Assembly: GCA_022695795.1 (NCBI GenBank)
Contig: MU404075.1
Location: 124,001-188,000 of the forward strand
From: Biscogniauxia marginata
Lineage: Eukaryota > Ascomycota > Sordariomycetes > Xylariales > Xylariaceae
Direction of reading: 5' to 3'
DNA length: 64,000 nt
Shown piece after piece: positions 1 to 13,415 of the stretch (within the stretch, counting starts at the first letter, position 1; every line of letters starts with the position of its first letter). A program made the translations under genes and the position numbers. Under the pieces are notes generated by a model. That model made no database searches. It was not told the DNA's origin and saw only the letters and a list, made by a program, of their open reading frames with translations.

Positions 1-3000
1 GACATTCAAATTGACGCTAATTTGAAATAAGATGATTGATGTTCGTTGGTTGTGGCGATTGCGTCTGCGGTTGATTGAAGCATTGAAGCAATGGTGGATG
101 ATCTGATACCTTGAGGTTCTGATGCGGACCGTGGAATCGATATCAGCGACAAGCGGTGGTGGGCCGACTTCCGAAAAGTCCCTTGCAGCCGAGAGCAAAT
201 TACAAATTCTAGACGGTAACGCTCATTTTGTTATTCACCGTATGAATTGGATTGCGGGTAGAAGTGAAATTCATCGTATCAGGGCGTAGTAGTATAATGT
301 CATCTGCGCTGAGGCTCGTCGTGTACAATGTAGTACCTTGCATGAGGCAGACTTTGAGTGGCTTGAGGCAAAAAGCCGTGGAACAACGGCCGCAAGCGAT
401 CTGCAGCCAAGCTGAACGTGTTGAGTATTTAATAGCCGCGTATGACATGGGACAGACACCCAGAACACTGGAGCCGCGGCAGTCTATTTTGAGTTTAGGT
501 GGGGGATCCCGGATCAGCTCGTCTCAGATAAAGGGCGAACATGCGTCGATGCGGTTCAGCTCTGACCTGAAATTACAAGGTGGTATGTGATTCCAACCTG
601 CAACATGGTGCTTGGTAGCGTCTCTCGAGTGAGCGACACCCCATTCGGGACATCAGACCTTGAACTACCTGTTTAAGTAGTTGCTTGTTGTTTGAACATC
701 GAACATCGAAGCTGTATGTATCATGCACTTCGCTGGCCGATGAGGAGTTATTCTCTCCCTTTGCGATGGTCCAGTCGGGAGGACCATTGATTATTGCCTG
801 TTAGGTCCGCGGTAACCTAGGTTAGATTGTTCCTACTTCTTGAAACATCTTTGAAAACCCTCGGACTAATAAGAGCCAGCCGATTCTCATGCTGCCTGGA
901 TATAAAATAATCTGTTGGTGAGTCAGCGTGATAACGTTGCGCTCACTACTATTACGAATCCAGACTAGGACTGGCTGAACCAGTAACTATCCCCGTAGAG
1001 GGCCGAGCGAGGAGGATGCTGTAAGGACCAGCATCCAAGTTGCCTAGATTATCTGTAGACCCTGCTCGGTTGACAACTGCCGTTCCAACTAACAGATAAC
1101 GGAGTTGCTGATTACTACCTAGCAAGTGTAGGTAGGCACATTACTGTATTAGTTGCCTGGACATGAGGGCGAGGACGACCGCGCGTCTCCTTTAAGCAGT
1201 ACCATGTCATATAGGCAAAGGAGCTAGTCCTACATAATCCAAATAAAGAACATATTTAAAAGCTGTTAGGGTCGCACGAGGCGTCCGGCATGCGACTCGT
1301 CTGCGAGAGGCGGTAGAGGGAGCCGTGTGATAACAGGGACTTGGTGAATATAGACAGGGTCTCGTGGGTTAGATCCTCTTTCCGGCCCTCACACGTGTCG
1401 CTGGAACGTGGTTCATACCGTGTCCCATGTCAGCACCGATTTGATCCCATCTTTGATGACGTGATGGACGAAGAACAGAACGTCGGACCTGAAGCCTCTG
1501 GTCGTGGCCTGCTCGGGCAAGTCGGAGACAAGGTTACTAAAGGCGAGCTGCTGGGTCGGGGCTCGAAGGAGGCGAGGGTAAGCCAACGCTCGGGAGACGT
1601 CGCCAAGCATCTGATTCCTCCAGGGACACTAATCGACATGATAAGATGGCAGAGCCGTGGTGATTGGTGCGTGCGCCTGATATTTTGGGCAAGGCTCACT
1701 GGAAGCGGGAGAGAAAGAAACAAGGCAGAGGCATGTGAGAATTGTGAGATGGGGTTGGATCCTCTGAAGATTGGGCGGGGGCCGTTAAGGTTATTATTGG
1801 TGTTGGAAGCGCCCCTAGAGTAGGTATGGTGTACTATTATAAAGTACCTGACGTTAGTCGCTAACACCTGAGGTCCTCCTCTGCAGCGGTTCCGCTGTGG
1901 CTCAATTCCTAGGTTACAGTGGCCCATGGTGGTCTACGGTGGCCCCCAAACGTCCCAGTCAGGTGGGTAGCTGCGGATGCTAGCAGGTGATCTAGGCGGT
2001 TGTGCCGCACTTAGCATCGCTTGCATCGCCTGCGTCAGCCACAACAATTGTTACCTACCAGACGTATACGTACACAAGGTACCTAGGTACATACTTGTCC
2101 ACTTACATCCAAGGCTACTACCTAACCTGGGAGCTGCCTGACCGCGCTAACGCATGGTCCTTAGGTACCTAGACGAGGACTTCCGTCGTGGAACCTCGAC
2201 TTCTCCAAACAACTTACACATACACATACGACTCTACATTACATACACTCGCTCTACGAAGTATCAGCCAGCCAAGCGGCAATGGATGTTTTGTTTGGTC
2301 GAATCAAGAAAAAGAACTTTCCATTGTTCCGGGCTGTCGAAGTCTTCCATGCATATTTCCAATTACTTCTTAATTCCGGCGCATATCCAGATGAGATGCC
2401 CCGTCTCCGACCACCGAACAACATATGCCAACATCGGCCTTCCATCAGCAATGCTACATCATCTCACACCGAAAAACTCTTCCCTTATCGAACGTCGGAT
2501 TCTGCCTCGGTTAGTTCCGTACAATGGATAGTCTAAACCACTAAGAGGCTCGACTGAGGCTTGCCAGGATCGACTTCCCAGCCCGGCGGGCACAAGGCCT
2601 TGCGGGACAACAATGCCCCGCCTGTCAAACGGCCGTTCCTGACCTTACATCTATTATTCAGCTCCCGTAGAGTTCATTGCTTCCGCATAGCCCAACTCCG
2701 TGCTGTGCCTGATATAGCATGGCGTGCGGCGTCCGACGGCCCGTACCTGGGGCATCGTCCCACTGCTATTCCTCCGTTGGTGACTAAGTCTGCTATATCC
2801 AACAACACGATTGAATCATTGGCGTATCTGTGTTTCTCCTTTTATACTTTGGCTCTGTTGTTCCTCCCGCAGTGGCGGATCCGTCTGAAGCCCTTGCCAG
2901 ACTTTGATGTTGCAGTTCCTTCTGACATGCTCCCAGGTCTATGGCTTGTCTACCTGGGTACCTACATGGCCGGGTCCTGTTGCCTACTATAGGCTGTTGA

Positions 3001-3847
3001 GCTTGGCTCCATGGAGCGTACCTCCTGGTCAGAGCTGCCCCCAATCTAGCAATCTCGCATACCTATCTGGCTGTAATCCCATCTTGACTACACGTCTCTC
3101 CGGTTCTAAGGACTTGCCCTAGGCATCCGAGTCCATCTAGAGTCTTGGTATAACTACATGAATTAGGCGTCATGTCAACGCCACCAAACTCCTACGATCA
3201 CTCGATCTAGAAGGAGTTCCCATTTTTCCCGCTTCTTTTTTTATCTTTTACTTTCATTTTAAATGACTTTGGCACACTCACGTTACCTAAGTACACTTTC
3301 CCTGCTGCTCTATACGCAATCCTCTCGTTTCATGTCGTAAAATTTCAGGATTATGATACGGAATATGGCGAGGCGTACTCGCCAGCTATTAGGATGCGCG
3401 AACATGATGTCGGCACTCATTATTGCTTCGAGCCACATTGGTGTGGGTCCCCCCTGTTCGCGGAATCCTGCGATAGGGCTGAGGCAGTATGCTCTAGTAG
3501 GCAATTGCCTAGTGCCTAGATCGTTGTCAAGTCATCGGGTTGATTCCTTCTGGCACATACTCAGACCTATATAATTCTCGTGTCGTCTTCCCTAAACTCC
3601 CATTAGCAATCAAGCTATCTCCTCTTCACTATTATTGTAGACTTGACTCTAGCCTTTACGCATTACCCTAGGTTTCAGTCGTGTCTATTATTCCTTACAG
3701 CGATCTCTATCGTCCACTGTACTAGGTAAGCTACCTTCCTCCTTTGACTTCTGTAGTCAGACAACTACACTCCTAAGACCCTCATGCTCTCGGTCTGCGT
3801 TCACTCGTCATGTCACTTTACTAACATAAATCTATAGAACATATTGA

Positions 3848-4255
3848 TCCATTGCTACACGGATAGACGAAGATTCATTCGTCTTCAAAGTTAGACTAGC
3901 GAGACTCTAGAGAAACTTGTCGACTGAACCGTTACGATCATACTTGCAGGAGACTATTGTTCTGCATCAGGTACGATTGGGATATCGACAGCAAAGTCCC
4001 TACCACAAAGCCTTAGGGGTTAGCCATTATCAAGACATCGAGAGAGCAAATAGGCTATACGCGAAGAAACCGAAAGTTGTAAGCTCGAAATAGGAGCTAG
4101 CCAACAAAAAGGACAAGGACATATTAGTGCCCGATCCGCTTCTAGAAAAGATGCCTGACACAGGAGCCGACACCACATCCAACGACACCGGCTCTCCCAG
4201 CCCTGATGTTACAACCGAGTCTACTCGGGGGAGAAGTCGCAGCGGATACAATTAA
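3848..4255 (+). pseudogene. Possible degraded coding relic, unknown family
   Basis: One frame reads through about 135 codons to a TAA at 4253-4255 with only two interruptions, TAG at 3908-3910 and TAG at 4091-4093. The translation between them looks protein-like: a lysine/arginine-rich middle part, then an acidic, Ser/Thr/Pro-rich part, then a short basic tail ending RGRSRSGYN. I do not recognise the family. The setting, a gene desert with both stops being TAG, would fit an old mobile-element gene inactivated by C-to-T mutation. Chance is a real alternative, because no start codon, splice sites or family motif support it. Confidence 0.2.
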
Positions 4256-7200
4256 AAAAAACGAGTCATACGAACATATTGTTTGGAGCATGCCTACAGG
4301 CTGGAGTTTCTAGGATACATCGAATTATGTTCCCATTCCTTTCTCGACACCCCTTTAAGCACTTCTTCTCAATGGGCTTTCAGAAATACCTCAGGATACA
4401 TGGGATATCTGCATGAAATGGGTGGCTATATTTCGGTAGACCGGCCTCTTCTAGAGCCTGGCTTGGAAAGGGACAGGCGCAAAAAAAGACACTGGTGATA
4501 TATATAACATGGGAATTTGTATTACGGTGGTTTCAGGAATTCGGTCGCCGGTATAAACGATTAGGAATTGTCTTCACAGACGCCATTTTTGTTTCATTTT
4601 CTTTCTTACCTCCCTCCCCAGCCTCCTTTACGGCTATCTTGTACAATTCTTAACACTGTATTTCTAGAATAGAAGTTTTATAGACGAGAAATCCTGGTTT
4701 CTTTCGTTTCCCATGTTATTTTATGACTCCAGCTAGGTAGTGACGAATGGCAATCTTACTTTGCTCGATTTTGTGTAGCACCGTTGATTGCTATTTTGGC
4801 AGCACAGCCCCCCTCGTAATGCCTCGTGACTCAAGCGTCCGTACGTACAACATACGATAGAACAGGTGTGTCTTGTCTATCCCATCCAGCTAGGCTGATA
4901 CTAGTAGGATCCTTCGCGCAGCGGAGGATTTCCCGTCCCGTCCCACGCTTTAAACGAATCCGGACACTTTTTTTATATACCTAATATTTCCTAAAATTCT
5001 CAGCCCCAGACTAGGTAATCAGCACGGCCCGCCGTCGATGATAAAAACCGGTATTCGAGGGAATCGGTGGAGGCGGTGAGTAGGTAGGTAGGTATCGCGC
5101 AATCCTTCTAAGAGGTTAATCGGATTTATAAGCCCGCCCTCCTGCCGCTGCTGACTAAACTATAATGACAATTGTGCCGGGAGAAGACGAGGAGGCGCGC
5201 CGGGTGAGTCAGTTAAGTTTGGTGCTGTGCCGCGGACGGGAGAAAAAGAATACTTTATGCGGCAAAGAAAAGGGGGGCGAAAGAAGGGATGGAGGATGAA
5301 TTGAAAAAGCTTTTTTTTCCTCCAATGGGATAGCAGGTACTGCACTCGAATATCAGTCAGCACTTGGGTATTAAAGAAAAATAAAAATAAAACGTTTCAT
5401 CCCTCCCCCTTTTTCACCTTTGGTGACTTTGATGTAAGAGCGTATTATTATTATTATTTTCTTTCGCCCCGCAAGTCGCCTTGTCTTGCTAGAAACGGGG
5501 TTAATGGAATATGCAATGCATAAGCGCACATGGTATAGTGAGCGTGCCCGCATTCCAAACCCATGCCCAATTCGCTCGCCCTTTTGAGCGTTGGTGAATA
5601 TTTGACCGTCCGTCCCGTTGGTTGCGGTTTCGGTGGTTTCGGGCCTTTTCATTATCGGGGGTAGCCATGTGCTACCGCCCGTCCTGCGGTATGGAAGTCT
5701 ATTTAATGCCGGACCTCCCTCTTGGGCGCGGAAGATGTGCCCAGGTGTCAGGTGTCAGGGACCTGGGGACGTAACCTTGGCGATTAGCGGCCGTGAGAGA
5801 CGCGGTCCACAGTAATTGGGGTATATAAGAGTCGTATACGCCCCGAAGGGACTACGGTTAGCTCCCTAGTGATTATTCCCAGTCTGATAGTGACCCTATA
5901 CGCCCGTCACTCTCAGTCTGTTGGGCACCTGCTCGTCCCTCTGACACCAGGGGCAGGACTTTTGGTTCGAGATGGCATCGGTGCAGGTGATGATGGAGAT
6001 GAAGATGAATCTTAAATGATGGCACCTTCATCGTGGAAGATAATGGACGGGGTGCGGTGCCGGATTGCCTTGTGAATGCGGTGATGAATACCCACAAGGT
6101 GTTGTGTGCTGGCCTGCGAGGTAGATAGGGGTGCGATCTTCAGGAACGAGAGAGAGGTCGTGCCGCCCACTTTTGAGCTCATTTTGGTGCGAAATCTTTG
6201 CCATTTAGAGCTCGTCGATGGGGAGCCGCCAATGAGAGAGGTTAGACGTTAGAGGGTGTGTGTGTCTTACCCGAGGAAGTTTTGGTCTTATGGGAGAGCC
6301 ATTTCTCAGGGGTAAAAAGAAGACATATATTAGATTAGACATGTTCGTCGGGGACGGGTGCTCTGCTATCCTACTCTGGACCCTTGAACAGTCAGGGGCT
6401 TCCAGCTAGCCAGTCTTGTTGATATACAAGGTTCTTGTTCACATATACCGTCTAGGAAGACTTGTAGTCAAGGAGTCCCCGTCTACTACTCCAGGACCAC
6501 CTGCACGAGAGTGGTTATGTGAGTCGCGAGACGTTATGTCGACCAGGGTTATGCAATGCAATGCCATATAAGAAGTGCGAAAGTCTGGTTTAATAGACCA
6601 TATTAGGTACGAGAACAAGACTGGGTGGTGGCGTTGGTGATATACATCTACTGCGGCTTCCCTGCTCCCTAGTGACACGACGTGGAAGTGGCTATTATCC
6701 CCTAATACATATGTCATCTAACACGATTCTCATAAAAAGGGGGTAAAGAGCCCTTACCGTATTACCGACGTAGAGCATTGCGACGGTGCTAGCCAACCAA
6801 ACTCAGCTCTGTCCACAATCAGACATCTAAGCATCGTGAAGGTTGATGACGTCTCTATACGTGAAAGGAGCAGTACCAACATCGTTTGAGTTACACCCCC
6901 GCCCCCCAAGAATGGTATTGACCTAGAGATCCTGCGCGATGGATAATTCTCTGGAGTTGGCGATGAAGGATGAGAGCAGTTCTACATGATGGATGGTTAT
7001 GCGAGCGATACGCCAGATGTTTTAACGTTCACAGTTGTTTGCGCAGGCCTATTCCGTGTTTGCTACGACGGCATCCTGAGCTCGCTCAAGACCGAGTGAC
7101 TGGACGAAGAATATCGTGGGGAACTGGGCATTGGAGGACTACTTTGCCTATTCAGAGGTACTGGAGACCTAGGTAGATAATACGACGCAAAACGTAAAGT

Positions 7201-10200
7201 GACTATCACTCCGAGCTTTTCGCACGCATACTACTCGCTGGTAGGTATATTCGGGGATCTCATTTCTATGTGTGACCTTTTTTTGAAGCGGAAATATACA
7301 CATAAATTAGCCCAGGTTTCCTTCACCCGATAGGCCTAGTTACTCAAATGCTATGACACGATGGTCGTGATAACAGGGTGAGTGACTTGAGTTTGTTCGG
7401 GGTGAGGGTATCTATCTTGTATGCAAGGTAGGTACTTGACGAGAAGCTTGGCTAACACCATTCCCTCTTTCCCCCCAAGTTGCCGTCTGTCTAAATGCCT
7501 TAAGAGAGCAATGTCCTTGTGATGGTATGCCATTCAATCCATGTGACTGTTCATACATTAGTAAAGTAGATGAAAATAGACTGTTGAAACCGCTGCTATC
7601 CGGAGGAACGTTTAGAGCGCCCATTGCATCGGTCGTCTATGGATAATGGGGAGCATTGAAGACGAGACAGTAAAATATCGTGCCACGCTCCCGCTACTGT
7701 AGCTTATCGGCAACTTATGGGATGTCCCCATATTAGTCATTTTATCCTCGCGCATCGCATCTTTACATGTTATGTCGATATGTCACTTGAGGTCGGCGAT
7801 GCCATCAAGGGAAATAACCGGTCATTTAAGATAGACAAGGACTGGGCCTTATTTTGAGCCGCTTCGGGGCTTGCCTAACTGAATCGTAAACACTCTTGCA
7901 CATTATCACCCGAGTTGTCCGAGTTCAGAAACGAGATGTGCAGCACGGCTTCGTTTCCCGAGTGTATCTGCATAGACCATGATCATCAAGTGACGTGAGA
8001 TAATCGTCGGGCATGGGCGCTGCTCATCTGCGATATCAGCCGACTGCTCTGCCGCTCAGGGCGCGGAATGAGTTGAGTTCGAAAGTTGCAGAAAATGAAG
8101 AAGTTCATTTCCATGAGGTGGATTGTGCCCCATTAGTCGACATTACGAAGGGGCCCGGCACTGTCTCCGTGCATTCGCTTGAAGCTTCCGACGTGTCCGA
8201 ATCCCCGGGTGCTATGACGGTGGCATGTTGCATTGCTCCCAACGTCTCCTACTTTCAGGTTTACTTTCTCTGCTACACAGTCAAGCCCGGTGTATACGCG
8301 TGTGTACAAATTAGCACAGCAAGGTGCATACGGGTAGTCTGATGGCGGGACTCCCCTTACATACATACATAGGTACGCACATAAATAGTCTACTGTAGGT
8401 AGGGCTGTTCTGCATATTGATGACTGCAGCATTTGCATACGAAAAAGTTTTGCACACCGATCGACCGTGATTTATGCCGACAACATGTGAAATCTTTTTG
8501 CTCCATCATTTAGCAAGGCTACGAGTGGGTTCGGGGAACTCTTCCAGCTAATGACAAGCATAGGCAATGGCTCACGAGCACAGATCGTCATTATCGTTCA
8601 GTCATCCATGATCCCAGCCTGGCAATTAGCAATTGGTCGCGTACCTTGTTAACTCGGGCCTGAAAAAGTCCCGCCGAGAAAATGTTGTAGATCAAAGAGA
8701 AGACTACGGAGTCAACAATTTCGGACTGCAACGAATAGTGACAGTGGTAGATGATTAGTTAGAACCCTAATTTCCGCGATACATGTTAGGAAGAGATACT
8801 AGTGTATTGTCTCGTTGAGACGGGCCGCGCTACATACTTCCTGCTTCCCGTGGAAGCCGTTGCAGTCCCTGCGCACGTAGTTTTCCCTTGATGTATTGCC
8901 AAATTTGAGACTACCCAAGAGTTGGCCGCTTATTAGCCGGCCTTGGGCTTGCATGAGCACTAAAGTATCAACGTTCGGTTTGGAACGAAATTTTTGTTAC
9001 GTCTCCTCAACAGAGAAAAGAGACGTAAGGGACATGTGATATGCAGGGATATCTCACAACCTTTTCCTGTTTTGTCCGATCAGTGCATCGACGAGTTCCC
9101 TTGTGGCCTAATCTAGTGAGTTCTGGATACCTCCCATTCTCCCGGGACTCTGGCGTGCAGTTCTCAAGAAGTCCTGATGTAACCCTGGTTCGTTGTAGAC
9201 TTTCTCCGACCCTAACAAGGTAGGCCCCTGTTCCGCGAAGCACGGATCAAGCGGGAGAGACCGCTAATGCAGGGAATTATAAATCATTGGACCGGCTTCG
9301 ATATTACTGAATCAGGGACCAAGGTTCAAGATACTTAAACGAACACCGAAATTACCGACGGACGTTTGTCGTTAATGGCAGCTCTACTCCTATTGGGCGC
9401 GTAGGTACGGGAATGCCCCGAAGAAACGTATAAGTTGCATTGCTATAGAGCCCGTGATGCAACAGCATCTGGAGGGATGTCAGTATCCTAGACCGATTCA
9501 CACCCACGAGAGAGACGGTCTTTTCCCGCATTCCGCGTCTGCATATTCAAATCGTCAATTGGCAGGTATAGCTCGGGACATATGACTACTTGCCTACTAA
9601 TCTGTAAACTCGAAACAGTTGTCAAAGTTTTGATACCCCATACAGAATTGTTCTACTTTACCACGGTGAGTGGCACTGTCTAGGGGAACATATATATTTG
9701 TAATTCGATATATTATCCCAAAAGGTAGTCTAGGGCTATACGCAAATTCATAAGGCTCTCTTGTCCAGTGGGGATCCTAGGTTAGAGGTTGATTTGGTGA
9801 GTATATCAATCAACAAAGTTTGTTCGGGACATACATTCCCCATATATTACATGTCATATACTCCAGTTAATTCAAGCTAGCGCGCATGCCGATAAGCATA
9901 CAGGGTAGTCATGTTAATGGGTACATTGAGTTTACAGGTATGATTCAATCTATGTTGATCTCTACTCTAGGAGAGTTGGCATGGTCGGAGTAAACGGACC
10001 TCGCCATCGTCTAAAAGCAATATGATCGGATTAGACTTACAAAGGAGGGAGTGAGAGGGCTTGTAGAGCGGCTCATCGCTAGATACTTGCATCTGCCGCT
10101 GTGCCTCACATAGTAAATTGTAATCCCACCTACGCTAGTAGCTTGGATAGACTAATGCATAACGACTCTACAATAGCCAAAGAACGTTGAACACGCATCA

Positions 10201-13071
10201 AACAGTGTATGAAGTGGGTCGATTTTATCATTGGAAGGGAGGGGCAGAGACGTTAACATTTCTAATGACCTACTTAATGCGTATGATTTGATGTAGCCAT
10301 CGCAACACTAGAAGCAGGGCGCGGGGTTTGTGTGGTTGGGACCTGTCAACGTAATTTATTATTATTGTTATTGTCAGCATCATGAGATGATACTTCGTAG
10401 CCTCGAGATATGAAAAGAGGGCGATATCTGAGAAGGGTTAGACGTTATGAAGGGTAGTCGATAGCTTATTATGTATAAACTAAGTATTCGCGTACCTTCG
10501 AAGCGACGCTACTTGATTTACATGTAGCGGTGTCTATAGAGGAGATGGTCACGTTTGCGATTCTGCACACCTTTGGCTTAGATAGTTCCTTATCATAATA
10601 TGTCAGTTCTACACTATGCGGCTGTTGGTAAGAAGAAGGGAAGTACTCAAGGTTAACCTCAATGCTCTGCTCCGTGGGCCCACAACACTTACTATATATG
10701 CCAGAGCGCGCCCTATTAAATGAGGAATATGTGCTTAGGTTTCGGATCTGAAGAGTCGGTGTGTTACATACCCGAGATATGTGAGACTACTCGGTTGCGG
10801 CTGTGTTGTGCCAAGCACGCCACGTGCATGCGTCTGAAGATGGACGTCCGAAGGAGCACAAAAACGGTAGACATGCAGACTTTGGTAAGGTGAGCAGACG
10901 GAGCCAAAGCGCCGGGTTGGTTACCAACAGACTGGATACGGCATCGGACGTAGACTTGTCAGAACTCTTTTTCTCCAGCTGACACCAAGCTCAGGTCGAT
11001 ATCTATTAAAATGGGATTTTAAATAGCTAATTATTTCCGAACTGCGTCTATTTGCCTTAAACGATAGCCGGATGGGATAATATGCTAGGTACGCGTATAA
11101 TTAATTAATTAATTACGTTGTGTGCTACATTCACTTAATCAAGGGCAATGATAATACTACACATGTAGTAGATTTATAAGTAGGACAGATACGAAGCTCA
11201 GCTATGTACCTTACTGATGTGCGTAGGTTCCGAGGGATCCGTATCTTTGCGCGCAACTTAGCTTGACATTCATTAATATAACAAACACTAGAAAAGCTAA
11301 AACTGTAACTTAAGAACCTAAAAGTCGCTCCATAAAATGGAATCAATCTTTGTAATAACCTCGACAACTTGATATTTAAGATTTACATATATACTCAAGA
11401 GGGACAATCTTGATAAAAAGAAACAAATCATACATAATATGACAAGATTTTCGTTTCGTTTCAAAATATTAAAACAACAGCCTCTGCGACTAGTAATAAT
11501 TAGGTCGGTAGGTAGTTGAGTCGAATGCGCGAAAGAGAACTATCATTTCCGAATATGGTTAGAGGATGGTGACTTTAAGGTTTCAAGGTACGGAGTGGTT
11601 TTAGATTTTCTGGGTAATTACCTTTATTTAGGTCGGGTGGGGTACCCGCCAACCATTCCACCGGTAATCCGCTACCTACCTTAATTGCTTCCTTTCTATC
11701 CTCTTCATCCCCATCTCACTTTCCTCCACATTTGGGCATCGCGAACCGGTTAATTTTCCCCCTTTCGCCCACATACACGAATCGCACAGACTCAGTCTTG
11801 GCTATTAGTCGGGTCGCGTCTGCATATGTACTTCGCATTGCCTGTAATCACGGTTGAGTGGACTAACGCCTCTCTAGACCTACTTGAATACTCTATATAT
11901 GAAGACATGATGTTACTATACTACAAGACCACAAATATGTCTAAACACCTATCGAGATGGGATTTGATCGATCGATGGTTTTGCGAGTCTACCAATCCGT
12001 TACCCTGATATACATACATACGATGCATAACGTAGCATCGTATGCAACCTTGGCCAAGCACGTCAATACGCGGTGCGTCTGCGTGGTAATAAATTAGACC
12101 AAAAATTACTACGACTCACTTTAAGCTAACCCCTGCGCCAAGAACAATGATTTACACATTGCAGCTACATCACGTAGGTCGCTTCACCCTGATTCATGGG
12201 CTGCTCCAACTGCTCGCTCTGCATACTCCTCAGTCTCACATACATTCGTACCTACCTACCTTCTATTTAGGGAACGTTTATTAGTAGACTCTGATGCCCG
12301 CCATCCAATGTAACCGAACATTACAAGATGCAACTCGAACAGATCCCGAGGCGATGGGCCCACTAACCGTTTGCTGTAATGGCAAACCTCTCTGACCAGC
12401 TTACCTAACCTACGGTCTACTTAGTAATATTGGTTCTCACTTGATAGTGTTAGGTGGCATAGCAGGAACTAATAAGACATTCGATTTCTGAAGAGACTAT
12501 CATCATGGCAAGCTTTTGCTGTACTGTAGATGAAACTAGCCTGTTGACCTGGCACACCAGCGTGAGCTAATTGCCTCCTAGACAGTGCATGTATCTCATA
12601 CGGGCATAAAAAAGACATGTTTTCCCAGGTCTGCTATCAACACGGCAGGCGCAAAGTTTTGCCTGGGATAAATTGCATACCTCCCTTCGGCCAAGATGCT
12701 AGCAGACTCTATTTATGCAATGCTAACCTATCAGCTGATTAATCAGCTGCTCTTCAGCCATAGCTTCGAGAACGCCGACTTGACGACTAGATCCGGCGTT
12801 CTGGTAAATCGTCTAAGTGGAGAGTTGTGGAACCCAAGAAAAAGTCCTTGTCCTGAATTGGGAACACGCCCGGGGGACTTGCCTCACGACCAGCTCTACA
12901 CTAAAGGATTCAACCCTGTACGAAACTTGGCCGTTCCAGAAGAATTGTTCTGTCGTTGAAGTGAACTGTTATCTGCGAGCTACACGGCCAAGCTCTATCC
13001 TCCAGCCTATACTGGATTGGTACTCACCGTGGGTCTCTAGTCAACATTACCAACTGCATAGTACATATACA

Positions 13072-13082
13072 CGGAGCTGCGG
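13072..13082 (+). promoter_or_regulatory. Candidate CGG-N5-CGG site upstream of the HR-PKS
   Basis: Two CGG triplets in direct orientation, five bases apart, lie about 330 bp upstream of the chosen PKS start. Zn2Cys6 proteins commonly bind paired CGG triplets, and such a regulator is encoded at 30599-33980. A pair of triplets in a few hundred bases can easily arise by chance, so this is only a candidate. Confidence 0.15.
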
Positions 13083-13415
13083 CTACCCAACTCACTATTC
13101 ACCCCTTCCTTATGTTACGCAGGGTTAGGTTCAGCACTGATATCTTGAGTGGGCCTCGGCTTCTAGTTAGCCTAGGCGTCCCTTGGTGGCCCGTTAATAC
13201 GATCCGAATCCTCGGGATCTTGCAAGATGTTGATCAAAGAGCTGCGTGATTCACAACGCCCAGACACCGGATATACCACAAACCAGTGGATCTCTCCCAT
13301 ATGTTGCTCTCGGAAACAATTCAGTCAAAATCAGCTTGTTAATCCCAAGTTTTCCTCTGCTGACGTGGGAAACCACTTCAGAGGCGAAATCCTGACGTTC
13401 TCAAGGACTGCCAAC

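Larger units (their letters stand above)
1..13415. other. Gene desert upstream of the HR-PKS
   Basis: No reading frame here has recognisable domains, a plausible exon chain or fungal codon bias. The open frames are short, overlap on both strands and look like chance. The stretch is rich in TAGGTA/TACCTA words (for example near 2079-2110, 5080-5096 and 12241-12262) and has A/T-rich patches such as 11090-11480. No tRNA, rRNA or intact mobile element was found. One weak coding-like relic at 3848-4255 is listed separately. Old repeats mutated beyond recognition could be present; reading by eye would miss them. Confidence 0.6.

Noticed and set aside
1341..1927. Overlapping frames of 160 and 165 codons on opposite strands
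   Set aside because: Neither shows domains or codon bias. They lie in a gene desert and are compatible with chance.
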